Shown here one piece after another: positions 1 to 7,304 of a stretch of 16,874 bases of DNA (position 1 is the stretch's first letter; every line of letters begins with the position of its first letter). The DNA is from Vulcanimicrobiia bacterium (GTDB taxonomy: Bacteria > Vulcanimicrobiota > Vulcanimicrobiia > Vulcanimicrobiales > Vulcanimicrobiaceae), in NCBI GenBank assembly GCA_025451135.1, contig JANWKW010000145.1, positions 1 through 16,874 on the forward strand. The letters run 5' to 3'. A program made the translations under genes and the position numbers. Below the pieces are notes generated by a model that saw nothing but the letters and a program-made list of their open reading frames with translations, ran no database searches and was not told where the DNA came from.

Positions 1-242
1 AAGTTGCGCGAGAGGTCGACCAGCACGATGTTCGCGCGGCGCGTCATCTCGTCGCGGCTCTTCGCGATGGTCCCGGCCGTGCTGCCGGCGTTGACCAGCA
101 CGATCTCGTAGGTCGGACCGCCGGGCAGCGCGGTGACGATCCCGACGATCCGCTCCAGCAGCGCGGTGACGTTGCCTTCTTCGTTATACAGGGGGACGAC
201 GACGCTCAGAAGCGGGTCGCCCGTCGCTTGGTTCGCACTCAT
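1..242 (-). CDS. Family 2 glycosyltransferase, N-terminal part (runs off the left edge)
   Basis: Only the first 80 codons are present, starting at ATG 242 and reading leftwards. The protein opens with LLSVVVPLYNEEGNV, the classic first beta strand and loop of GT-A glycosyltransferases of family 2, most like the polyprenyl-phosphate glycosyltransferase branch (Dpm1/ArnC/GtrB). These enzymes move a sugar from a nucleotide donor to a lipid or glycan acceptor at the inner face of the cytoplasmic membrane. The second expected motif, normally V(D/N)DGSTDGT, reads VNAGSTAGT here: the second Asp and the later Asp are both Ala. In family 2 enzymes this Asp helps bind the nucleotide, so activity is doubtful or the donor differs. 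Family is clear; the acceptor and C-terminal half cannot be seen. It diverges from the lipoprotein gene at 302. Confidence 0.85.
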   Translation of the reverse strand, partial: MSANQATGDPLLSVVVPLYNEEGNVTALLERIVGIVTALPGGPTYEIVLVNAGSTAGTIAKSRDEMTRRANIVLVDLSRN

Positions 243-301
243 GCTGTGCGCCCTCGTTCGGCGCATGGAACCCGGGTGCCTAGAACGAACGTTGCCGCCC
301 C

Positions 302-961
302 ATGAACTCCGCCTTCGCACTCGGATGCGCCTCCGTCATCGCCCTGGTCGCTTGTGCGTCGACGCACGAGCCGGCGACCGGCGTGCGGGCCGGCTCCGCG
401 CAAGCGACGCCGACGGCCGTCGCGCGCGCTTCGACGGCGCCGCGGACCGGAACGGTCGCCCTCACCGCGGTCGCCGGCGGGGCCGGCTCCGCCCGGCCGC
501 GCATCACCCCGCCCGCCGCGAAGGCGGCGATGGGTCCGGCGCCCACGCCCGCTCCCACGGCCGCGCCGTCGAGCCGGCCGAGCGCGGTCGTCGCGACCGC
601 GCCGCCGCAGACGCCGAACGAGCAGAACACCGCCGAACCGGCACCGACCGCGACGTCTATCCCGTACCTCGCGCCGGATGCGCCGCCGCAGATCTTGAGC
701 TTCGCGATCAGCGCGACCACCGTCCATCCGGGCGACGTGTTGAGCGGCAGCGTGACCGCGTCGTCCAACGTGGCGAGCGTGGAAGTGCGGGTCGCGGGCT
801 ATTCGTACAACATGGTCAAGACATCCCCGGGCGAGTTCGCGCTCGCGGTGACTGTGCCGATCGTGCCGCGGATCTTCCGCCGCACCTATCCGCTGGTCGC
901 GATCGCGCGCAACACGCGCGGCGATGCGACCCAGCGGACGACGCAGATCACGATCCGCTAG
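302..961 (+). CDS. Putative lipoprotein with Pro/Ala/Thr-rich linker and C-terminal beta-sandwich-like domain
   Basis: A 219-residue exported protein of unknown function. Residues 1-18 form a short hydrophobic leader ending in a lipobox (LVAC, Cys18), so the mature protein should be lipid-anchored. The n-region is unusual in having no Lys or Arg, but an in-frame stop at 281-283 leaves ATG 302 as the only upstream start. Residues about 20-120 are low-complexity Ala/Pro/Thr, a flexible spacer. Residues about 128-219 alternate hydrophobic and polar residues (PPQILSFAISATTVHPGD, VASVEVRVAGYSYNM, YPLVAIARNTRGD), a pattern typical of an Ig-like beta sandwich. I do not recognise the family. It ends 9 bases before the end of the convergent CBM-like gene. 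Confidence 0.7.
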   Translation: MNSAFALGCASVIALVACASTHEPATGVRAGSAQATPTAVARASTAPRTGTVALTAVAGGAGSARPRITPPAAKAAMGPAPTPAPTAAPSSRPSAVVATAPPQTPNEQNTAEPAPTATSIPYLAPDAPPQILSFAISATTVHPGDVLSGSVTASSNVASVEVRVAGYSYNMVKTSPGEFALAVTVPIVPRIFRRTYPLVAIARNTRGDATQRTTQITIR

Positions 962-970
962 CCCGGATCG

Positions 971-1813
971 CTACGGATGGATCGTCGGGAGCGATCCGGG
1001 CGAGGGCAGGTTCGGGAACGGCGCCGGGTTGTACGGCGTCGGGATCGAGTCCGGCTGCGGCTGCGCGCCGCCGACGGCCGTGTCGGCCCACTCGTACACG
1101 TCGTCGCCTCTGGCGAGCGTCTGGACGTCGGGGACCACGATGGTCCGCGGCACGCGTTGGATCCCGCGCTCGTCGACTTCTTGCGTGCTGAGCGATCCCC
1201 GCGTGTAGAGATACTTGAAGCGCGTACCGGACGCGAAGATCCGCGTGATCCGGAAGTGCAGCGCGTCGATCCGGTCCATGCGGATAGCTTCGGGATTCCA
1301 CGCGCTCTGATCGGTGGTGATGTAGATGCTCGCGGTCAATGGTGTGGACGGAGGGACGCGAACGATGAACGAGACCGGGACGGGAGCACCGGTGAAATGG
1401 CGTCGCGCCTCGGCACCGGTCGCATCGACCGGCACCGGCACGAGGTCGGGATTGGCGACGGTCGGACTGAGCGCGACGGCGAATCGGCGGATGGAGGCGA
1501 GATCGCCCTCGGGAGCGAGCGGCGTCTTGGAGAGTTCGAGCTGCGTCACCAGGCCGGTCGCATCGAACGTCGCGCGGGCCCAATCGCGCGGCCCGGGCGA
1601 GGCCGTCGTGACGGCGCCGGTCTTGTAGTCGAGGATCGGCGCGTTCGGCGCGACCTTGAAACCGTCGCCGCTGGTGAAGAAGACGTAGCCCTTCTCGTAG
1701 TCGAGCAGCTGTGCGGTCACCTTGATCTGCCCGTCGGCGGCGACCGCGATCACCAGGATCAGCAGCGCGGCGAACGCACGCATCAGCGGGTTCTTCATCG
1801 AGGCCTTCATCAT
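971..1813 (-). CDS. Exported protein with CBM20-like (starch-binding fold) domain, coupled to the LptD-like gene
   Basis: A 280-residue protein. ATG 1813 overlaps the TGA of the upstream LptD-like gene in an ATGA junction, so the two are translationally coupled; a second ATG at 1798 would give a tidier signal peptide (MKNPLMRAFAALLILVIAVAA). Residues 30-100 look like a small beta-rich domain. Residues about 144-230 match the pattern of CBM20/CBM48-type carbohydrate-binding domains: VSFIVRVPPSTPL, a strand with IYITTDQSAWNPE (Trp172), and FKYLYTRGS at 199-207 followed by the arginine-containing last strand (RVPRTIVV). In that fold the KYTRG segment is a hallmark. The tail (250-280) is proline-rich. 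It probably acts in the periplasm or at the surface; glycan binding is inferred, and such domains can also be structural. Confidence 0.75.
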   Translation of the reverse strand: MMKASMKNPLMRAFAALLILVIAVAADGQIKVTAQLLDYEKGYVFFTSGDGFKVAPNAPILDYKTGAVTTASPGPRDWARATFDATGLVTQLELSKTPLAPEGDLASIRRFAVALSPTVANPDLVPVPVDATGAEARRHFTGAPVPVSFIVRVPPSTPLTASIYITTDQSAWNPEAIRMDRIDALHFRITRIFASGTRFKYLYTRGSLSTQEVDERGIQRVPRTIVVPDVQTLARGDDVYEWADTAVGGAQPQPDSIPTPYNPAPFPNLPSPGSLPTIHP

Positions 1814-3711
1814 TGGCTCACCTGGATCACGAAGCTCGGGCTCCACTTGAGGGTGCCGAAGTTGAAGTAGTACGTCCGCGAGATGTCGAGGTAGTAGTGG
1901 CGCAACACCCGCATCCGCAGATCGCCCGTCACGTCGTACGGCGGCTCGCCGAGGAACGAGTTGCTCGTGAACGCACCGAGCACGTTGACGGGCGGGAGCG
2001 AGAACAGGCCCGGCACCGCGATGGGGAAGTCCGTGTGCTTGCGGGCCAGCACGTTGAACACGAAGTCGGGATTTGGCGTGAAGTTGATGCCGAGAGCGAG
2101 CGTGCGCTGGGTGGACGATCCTCGGAACGCTTGGAAACTGGAGAAGTTCGGGTCCTGGTAGACCGGGTTGACGGGATAGAGCTGCTGTTCGTCCGACGCC
2201 TGGTGATAGAAGGCGCCCGGCTGCTGTACCTCGGCGGAGAGATACGACGAGACGGAACGGCTGAAGTCGCGGCTCAAGCTGGCCTTGCCGTTGATCTGAA
2301 CGACGCGATGGGGCACGGTGTACCACGTCGTCTGCGCGTCGAGCGCGGCATTGAAGTAGTACATCGTGTAGGTGTTTTCTCTGTTCCCGATCTTGATCGA
2401 CGGCGCGAACAGCGTTGCGCCGACGTACTTGCTGCCGATCGTCGTGTACGCCGTGTCGCCCAGCACCTGGAGGGCGGCCGTGCATTTGTCCACCCGCGGA
2501 TCGACGAAACCGCAGCCGTCGTGGATGTAGCTGATGCCGGCGTTCACCCGGACCTTGACCGGGAAGGCGGCCGCGTGTTTGGGGAACTCGAGCGACGAGA
2601 AGTCGAGCGACCAGGTCTGCGGGTGGCTGATCGAGAGCGGCTCGCCGACCAGCGACGCACCGGTGCCGCACGCCTGTACGACTCGGAGCGTGCCGGATGG
2701 GTCGTATTTGTCCTGCGTCCCGAGAAGGCAGTAGTTGACGGTCTGATACGTGAGCGAGGCCGAGAAGCCGTTGAACCCGTGGATCAGCCGTACGCTCGTG
2801 ACGTGCTGCTCCTGCTGGGGCAGCGAGAACCCGTTCTGATACGTATGGAACTGCGTGAACGTGTGCAGTTCCGTCCGTTCGTCCGGCTGGTAGTCCCCGA
2901 CGACGTTGTAGAATTTCGAGGCGCGCGTCAGCGGGTTGAGCGAGAGCACCAGATACGCCTTCTTCGATGCGAAGTGCTGTTCGAAAGCCGCGTACGCCTT
3001 GTTCGTCTGGTCGTAGCGCAGGTGGACGGCCGAAATGGAATTGCGGTTGCCGGCGAACTGCCAGGTCGCGTCGTAGTTCGCGCCGGCGAGCGAGTTCTCG
3101 GAGAGGTGCGGGTCCGACGAGAACGTCACGTAGTAGGTCGGCAGCGGGATCGTTTGGACCTTGCCTTCCATCATCACGACGTTCCCGAAGCGGACGAAGT
3201 CGCGCTCGCCGATGACCGCCTTGCCCGCCAGCAGGTACGGGACGTTCTTGGAGAGGTCGGGGAAGGCGAACGTGTCGCCCGGCATCTCGCGCCCGAGCAG
3301 CGGATGGGTGTAGTCGCCGTCGACGAACGTCCAGCGATCCGGTTCGCTCGTGATCGGCACGAAGTAAACGCGGTTGAAATCCATGAAGTCGGCGAGAGCC
3401 GCGCCGTCCTGCACGCCGTTGGGCGAATCTAGGTGCACGCCGCCGGCGACCATGAAGCGGTTGTTCTTGAGGTCCATCGTCATGGTCGCGCCGGTGACGG
3501 TCAGCCCGTCGCCGGTGGTGATCCGCACGTGGCCGTCCGCTTCGCCCAGGAACCTGTCGTAGTAGAACGCGATGCGGTCGGCGCTCAGGTGCAGCGTGCG
3601 ATGCGGGACCGGCGAGGCGGCCGCAGCGGGGGCGGCGGATGCGGCCGCGGCCGAGGCCGCAAGGAGCAGCGCGATCGCGAACGCGGTCGATAAGTGTCGC
3701 AGCAAAGTCAT
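1810..3711 (-). CDS. LptD-like outer-membrane assembly protein (OstA-type domain plus beta barrel)
   Basis: A 633-residue exported protein starting at ATG 3711. Residues 1-27 are an Ala-rich signal peptide. Residues about 39-110 resemble the OstA/LptA-like jellyroll (LHLSADRIAFYYDRFLGEAD, HVRITTGDGLTVTGATMTMD, NNRFMVAGGVHLDSPNG), where LPS-transport proteins carry lipid A-linked glycolipid. The rest, to residue 633, is made of aromatic-rich amphipathic strands and ends in WSPSFVIQVSQ, consistent with a C-terminal outer-membrane barrel. In LptD this barrel inserts LPS into the outer leaflet. It is shorter than E. coli LptD (about 780 residues). Two close Cys pairs (NYC...QAC and DGC...DKC) lie in the barrel part and may form loop disulfides. 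Family assignment is by pattern; orthology to LptD proper is likely, not proven. Confidence 0.75.
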   Translation of the reverse strand: MTLLRHLSTAFAIALLLAASAAAASAAPAAAASPVPHRTLHLSADRIAFYYDRFLGEADGHVRITTGDGLTVTGATMTMDLKNNRFMVAGGVHLDSPNGVQDGAALADFMDFNRVYFVPITSEPDRWTFVDGDYTHPLLGREMPGDTFAFPDLSKNVPYLLAGKAVIGERDFVRFGNVVMMEGKVQTIPLPTYYVTFSSDPHLSENSLAGANYDATWQFAGNRNSISAVHLRYDQTNKAYAAFEQHFASKKAYLVLSLNPLTRASKFYNVVGDYQPDERTELHTFTQFHTYQNGFSLPQQEQHVTSVRLIHGFNGFSASLTYQTVNYCLLGTQDKYDPSGTLRVVQACGTGASLVGEPLSISHPQTWSLDFSSLEFPKHAAAFPVKVRVNAGISYIHDGCGFVDPRVDKCTAALQVLGDTAYTTIGSKYVGATLFAPSIKIGNRENTYTMYYFNAALDAQTTWYTVPHRVVQINGKASLSRDFSRSVSSYLSAEVQQPGAFYHQASDEQQLYPVNPVYQDPNFSSFQAFRGSSTQRTLALGINFTPNPDFVFNVLARKHTDFPIAVPGLFSLPPVNVLGAFTSNSFLGEPPYDVTGDLRMRVLRHYYLDISRTYYFNFGTLKWSPSFVIQVSQ

Positions 3712-3757
3712 CGTAGTGGCGTCTCGTTTCCGGGCCGGCGCTCGGGTCTCATGCCTG

Positions 3758-3783
3758 TTCCGGGGAAGATACGCGCCCCGGAA
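3758..3783. promoter_or_regulatory. Perfect 8-bp inverted repeat between divergent LptD-like gene and deoB
   Basis: TTCCGGGG and CCCCGGAA are separated by ten bases (AAGATACGCG) in the 93-base gap between the two divergent starts (3711 and 3805). No T-run follows on either strand, so it is not an obvious intrinsic terminator. It could be an operator for a dimeric regulator, or a 5' leader hairpin of deoB. Its function is not shown by the sequence. Confidence 0.4.
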
Positions 3784-3804
3784 GGCAGAAACGCGAGAAC
3801 CTAT

Positions 3805-4926
3805 ATGACGCGCGTAGTGACCATCGTCCTCGACTCCGGCGGTGTGGGCGCACTCCCCGATTCCGGCGATTTCGGAGACGCCCCGGGCGCCAATACCATC
3901 GGAAACGTGGCGCGCCGCAACGGCGGGCTCCATCTCCCGAACTTCGCCCGGCTGGGTCTGGGGAACCTGACCACCATCGAGGGCGTCGCCCCGGCCGCCG
4001 AGCCGCGGGCCCAGGTGGCGCGCCTGCGCGAGCGCAGCAACGGCAAGGACACCATCACCGGGCACTGGGAGATGGCCGGCATCATCACGACCGTGCCCTT
4101 CCCGACCTACCCCGAGGGTTTTCCTCAGGAATTGATCGACGGTTTCACCGCGATCACCGGCAAGGTACCGCTCGGCAACAAGCCGGCCTCCGGCACCGAG
4201 ATCATCGACGAGCTCGGCGACGAGCACATGAAGACCGGGCGCCCGATCCTCTATACCTCGGCCGATTCGGTCTTCCAGGTGGCCGCCCACGAGGGCATCG
4301 TGCCGCTCCCGGTCCTCTACGACTGGTGCGAGCGGGCTCGCCAGATGCTGGTCGCGCCCCACAACGTCAACCGGGTCATCGCTCGCCCGTTCGTCGGCGA
4401 GCCCGGCAGCTTCGCGCGCACGGCGAACCGGCGGGACTACGCGATCGAACCGCCTCCCAGCATCCTGGACTCCCTGGCCGCCCGAGGTGTGGAGGTCCAC
4501 GCGGTGGGGAAGATCTGTGATATCTATTGCGGCCACGGCATCGCGTCGACCGTCCGGGTCCAAGACAACCGGGACGCGATGGAGAAGGCCTTCGATCTGC
4601 TCGACCGGATCGATCGGGGTTTCATCTTCGTGAACCTGAACGATTTCGATTCGAAATACGGACATCGACGCGACGTGCGCGGGTACGGCGACGCGCTCGA
4701 AGCGCTCGACGCGCTGATCCCGCGGCTGGAATCGATGCTGCGCCCGGGCGACGAAGCGATCTTCACGGCCGATCACGGCTGCGATCCGACCGCGCCGGGC
4801 AGCGATCACACGCGCGAGTTCGTGCCGTTCGTCCATCTGAGCGGTCGACCGGGCGCCGAGCTCGGCATCATCGAGGGCATGGATCGCGTCGGCACCACCG
4901 TGGCCGCCGCCTTCGGAGGACCGTAG
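3805..4926 (+). CDS. deoB: Phosphopentomutase
   Basis: Converts (deoxy)ribose 1-phosphate to (deoxy)ribose 5-phosphate, feeding nucleoside sugars into the pentose phosphate pathway in the cytoplasm. The 373-residue protein has the alkaline-phosphatase-superfamily metal site: RVVTIVLDSGGVGALPDSGDFGD with Asp10, the phospho-acceptor threonine in GKDTITGHWE (Thr83, equivalent to Thr85 of the Bacillus cereus enzyme), LNDFDSKYGHRRD, and FTADHGCDPT followed by SDHTREFVP. Length is slightly below the usual 390-400. I chose ATG 3805 because homologues start just before this first strand; an in-frame ATG at 3751 would add 18 residues and run through the inverted repeat. It is the first gene of a run with the sugar-1-phosphate transferase and MurJ, whose functions are unrelated to nucleoside salvage. 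Confidence 0.93.
   Translation: MTRVVTIVLDSGGVGALPDSGDFGDAPGANTIGNVARRNGGLHLPNFARLGLGNLTTIEGVAPAAEPRAQVARLRERSNGKDTITGHWEMAGIITTVPFPTYPEGFPQELIDGFTAITGKVPLGNKPASGTEIIDELGDEHMKTGRPILYTSADSVFQVAAHEGIVPLPVLYDWCERARQMLVAPHNVNRVIARPFVGEPGSFARTANRRDYAIEPPPSILDSLAARGVEVHAVGKICDIYCGHGIASTVRVQDNRDAMEKAFDLLDRIDRGFIFVNLNDFDSKYGHRRDVRGYGDALEALDALIPRLESMLRPGDEAIFTADHGCDPTAPGSDHTREFVPFVHLSGRPGAELGIIEGMDRVGTTVAAAFGGP
4915..4920 (+). promoter_or_regulatory. Strong ribosome binding site fixing a TTG start
   Basis: GGAGGA lies inside the last codons of deoB, 9 bases before TTG 4930. It is the reason for choosing TTG as the start of the sugar-1-phosphate transferase and implies coupled translation with deoB. 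Confidence 0.75.
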
Positions 4927-4929
4927 ACC

Positions 4930-5583
4930 TTGGAACTCGCGACCCGTCCGATCGCGCAGCCCGCGACGCGCAGCGTCCCGGCTTCGTGGTGGGTCGCGAA
5001 GCGCGCGATCGACCTCGTCTGCGGCGGCGCGCTGGCGCTGTTGGCGGCGCCCATCGTCGCGGTGGCCGCGCTGGGCGTGGCGATCGTCTCGCCCGGCAAT
5101 CCGTTCTACACGCAGGAGCGCGTCGGTCGCGACGGTCGCCGGTTCAGGATGGTCAAGCTGCGCACGATGGTGCTCGGCGCGCACGCGATGCGGGCCGAGG
5201 TCGCGCATCTCAACGAGGCCGACGGTCCGGTCTTCAAGATCCGCAACGATCCGCGGCTCCATCGTCTGGGCGGCTTCCTACGCCGCACCAGCATCGACGA
5301 GCTGCCGAACTTCTACAACGTGCTGGCCGGGGACATGGCGCTGGTGGGCCCGCGGCCGGCGCTCCCGTCGGAGGTCGCGCACTACGACGCCGACGCGCTG
5401 CGCCGCCTGAGCGTGCCGCAGGGCGTCACCTGCCTGTGGCAGATCAACGGCCGCAGTTCCGTCTCGTTCGACGAGTGGATGGAACTCGACAACCTCTACG
5501 CCGCGACGTGGACGCCGCTGGGCGACCTCCGCATCGTCCTGCGCACGATCCCGGCCGTGCTGCGTCGGGACGGCGCTCATTAA
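4930..5583 (+). CDS. Polyprenyl-phosphate sugar-1-phosphate transferase (WcaJ/PglC-type phosphoglycosyl transferase)
   Basis: A 217-residue monotopic phosphoglycosyl transferase. Such enzymes move a sugar 1-phosphate from a nucleotide sugar to undecaprenyl phosphate, the first membrane step in making O-antigen, capsule or exopolysaccharide. Domains: VAKRAIDLVCGG and a hydrophobic re-entrant helix at about 24-54; FYTQERVGRDGRRFRMVKLRTM (59-80); the DPRLHRLGGFLRRTSIDELP block with the catalytic Asp123-Glu124 pair; NVLAGDMALVGPRP (130-143); and GVTCLWQINGRSS. It lacks the extra N-terminal membrane domain of WbaP/WcaJ, so it is close to the minimal PglC size. The start is TTG 4930, three bases after the deoB stop, with GGAGGA upstream. 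Its TAA overlaps the proposed ATT start of murJ. Sugar specificity cannot be read from sequence. Confidence 0.92.
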   Translation: MELATRPIAQPATRSVPASWWVAKRAIDLVCGGALALLAAPIVAVAALGVAIVSPGNPFYTQERVGRDGRRFRMVKLRTMVLGAHAMRAEVAHLNEADGPVFKIRNDPRLHRLGGFLRRTSIDELPNFYNVLAGDMALVGPRPALPSEVAHYDADALRRLSVPQGVTCLWQINGRSSVSFDEWMELDNLYAATWTPLGDLRIVLRTIPAVLRRDGAH

Positions 5584-7198
5584 ACCGCACCTGCGCGCCC
5601 TTCCGCGTCCCGAGCCGGCGGGGTGGTCGATCGCCGGCTCGACGTTCTTCGTCATCGCGGCGACGCTCGGTTCCTCGATCCTCGGATTCGGACGCGAGGT
5701 CATCAACGCCCGGTTCTACGGCACGCAGTGGGAGATGGACACGTTCCTGGCGGCCGCGACGATACCGACGATCCTCTTCGGCGTCTTCAACGGCGCGCTC
5801 ATCAGCGCGCTCGTGCCGACGTTCTCCGGCTACCTCGCGCACGACGACGAAGCCGGCGCCTGGCGGCTGGCGAACACGATCCTCAACGCGCTCGCGCTGG
5901 TCTTGATCGCCTGCGCGGCGATCGGATACGTCGCCGCTCCGCTCTACGTGCCGGTCGTGGCGCACGGATTCCCGGCGCCGCAGATGGACCTGGCTATCCG
6001 CATGACGCAATGGCTGATGCCGAGCGTCGTCGCCGTGAGCCTGAGCGGCGTGCTCTCCGCGATGCTCAACGCATACCATCGCTTCCGCGCGACCGCGGTG
6101 ACGGGCATCGCGGTCAACGTGGTGACGATCGGACTCGTGCTCTGGCTCAATCCGAGGTACGGCATCTTCGCGCTGGTGTTCGGGACCGGCGCCGGGCTGA
6201 TCGCGCAGCTGATCGTGCAGCTGCCGGCGTTCCTATCGATCGGGCGATACCGTTTCGAGATCGACCTGCGTCACCCCGGTTTCAAGCACATGTGGCTGCT
6301 GCTCGGACCGATCATCGTCGGATCGGCGGCCGGGCAGGTCGCGCTGTTCTTCGACCGGTTCTTCGCATCGACGCTCACGCCGGGATACATCGCCGGGATG
6401 AACTACGCGATGAAGCTCACGAACCTTCCTCAGCAGGTGTTCGCGGCGGCGATCGCCACCGTCATCTTCCCGCTGCTGGCGGCGCAGTTCGCGCGGGATA
6501 ACCGCAGGGGCGTCGGACGGAGCCTGGTCACGGGCCTGCGCCTCGTCAACTTCATCACGATACCCGCGATGGTCGCGCTGATCGTCCTGGCCAAGCCGAT
6601 GATCCAGCTGCTGTTCCAGCGCGGCGCCTTTGCGGCGTCGGCGACCGAGTTGTGCGCGGGCCTGCTGCCGTTCGCCGCGATCGGGCTGGTCGGGCTGGCC
6701 GCGAGCGTGGTACTGACGCGGTGTTCGTTCGCCTGCAAAGAGATGAGCTGGACGGTCGCGATCTCGGTGTTCACGGTCGTCATCAACGTGCTGCTCTCGA
6801 TGGTATGGCTGCCGACGTTGGGCGCGCGCGGCCTGCTGCTCGCGAACTCGCTCAGCCAGACGCTGCAGGCCGCGCTCCTCTTGGTCCTCGTCTGGCGTCT
6901 GCTCGGCGGTTTCGAATGGCGGCCGCTCGCGTTGTCGACGGTCAAGATCCTGGCCGCCTCGGGCGCGATGTTCGCCGTGCTCCATTGGATCGGCGCGCTC
7001 AACGCGACGCCGGAGCCGACGCTGCTCTCTCGCGGCTGGTTCCTGTTCGGGCAGATCTCGATCGGCGCGTTGGCGTTCGTCGGCGCGTCGTACGCGCTCA
7101 AAGTGGAAGAACTCTCGCTCGCCTGGCACACCATCCGCGCGAAGTTCGAGGCCAACGTGCCCAGCCCGCCGGAGAATCGCGACGCTCCGATCGCATAG
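5579..7198 (+). CDS. murJ: MurJ-family lipid II (or glycolipid) flippase with apparent ATT start
   Basis: A polytopic MVF/MOP-superfamily membrane protein of about 539 residues with roughly 14 hydrophobic segments. MurJ flips lipid II, the peptidoglycan precursor, across the cytoplasmic membrane. The N-terminus reads FFVIAATLGSSILGFGREV then MDTFLAAATIPTILFG, matching TM1, the conserved G-R-E/D turn and TM2 of MurJ. The first in-frame ATG (5735) would remove TM1 and that turn. Between the in-frame TGA at 5408 and 5735 there is no ATG, GTG or TTG, leaving ATT 5579, which overlaps the preceding TAA (ATTAA) with a weak GGGA 8 bases upstream, or CTG 5591. Proximity to the sugar-1-phosphate transferase allows another substrate, such as a surface glycan. 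The C-terminal tail is cytoplasmic and polar. Confidence 0.85.
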   Translation: MKPHLRALPRPEPAGWSIAGSTFFVIAATLGSSILGFGREVINARFYGTQWEMDTFLAAATIPTILFGVFNGALISALVPTFSGYLAHDDEAGAWRLANTILNALALVLIACAAIGYVAAPLYVPVVAHGFPAPQMDLAIRMTQWLMPSVVAVSLSGVLSAMLNAYHRFRATAVTGIAVNVVTIGLVLWLNPRYGIFALVFGTGAGLIAQLIVQLPAFLSIGRYRFEIDLRHPGFKHMWLLLGPIIVGSAAGQVALFFDRFFASTLTPGYIAGMNYAMKLTNLPQQVFAAAIATVIFPLLAAQFARDNRRGVGRSLVTGLRLVNFITIPAMVALIVLAKPMIQLLFQRGAFAASATELCAGLLPFAAIGLVGLAASVVLTRCSFACKEMSWTVAISVFTVVINVLLSMVWLPTLGARGLLLANSLSQTLQAALLLVLVWRLLGGFEWRPLALSTVKILAASGAMFAVLHWIGALNATPEPTLLSRGWFLFGQISIGALAFVGASYALKVEELSLAWHTIRAKFEANVPSPPENRDAPIA

Positions 7199-7304
7199 AG
7201 CACTTTCCTGGTCGTCCGGTCGTCGTTGCAGGTAGCCGCCCCGGGCGACCGAAGTCGTCTCATCCCTCTCTCATGATCGCCGGGAAGTGAGTGTCCTCCA
7301 CGCT

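Noticed and set aside
255..291. CGTTCG ... CGAACG inverted repeat between the glycosyltransferase and lipoprotein starts
   Set aside because: Arms of 6 bp with a 25-base spacer are too weak to call a regulatory site.
3751..3804. In-frame ATG 3751 as deoB start
   Set aside because: The extra 18 residues have no counterpart in phosphopentomutases and overlap the inverted repeat.
3712..5262. Long open frame on the minus strand opposite deoB and the sugar-1-phosphate transferase, joined in frame to the LptD-like gene
   Set aside because: It is an antisense shadow in GC-rich DNA: Arg/Asp/Gly-rich, low-complexity, no recognisable domain. The true start at 3711 has a signal peptide.
5735..7198. 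ATG 5735 as the start of murJ
   Set aside because: It would remove the first transmembrane helix and the conserved GRE turn that are clearly encoded upstream in the same frame.
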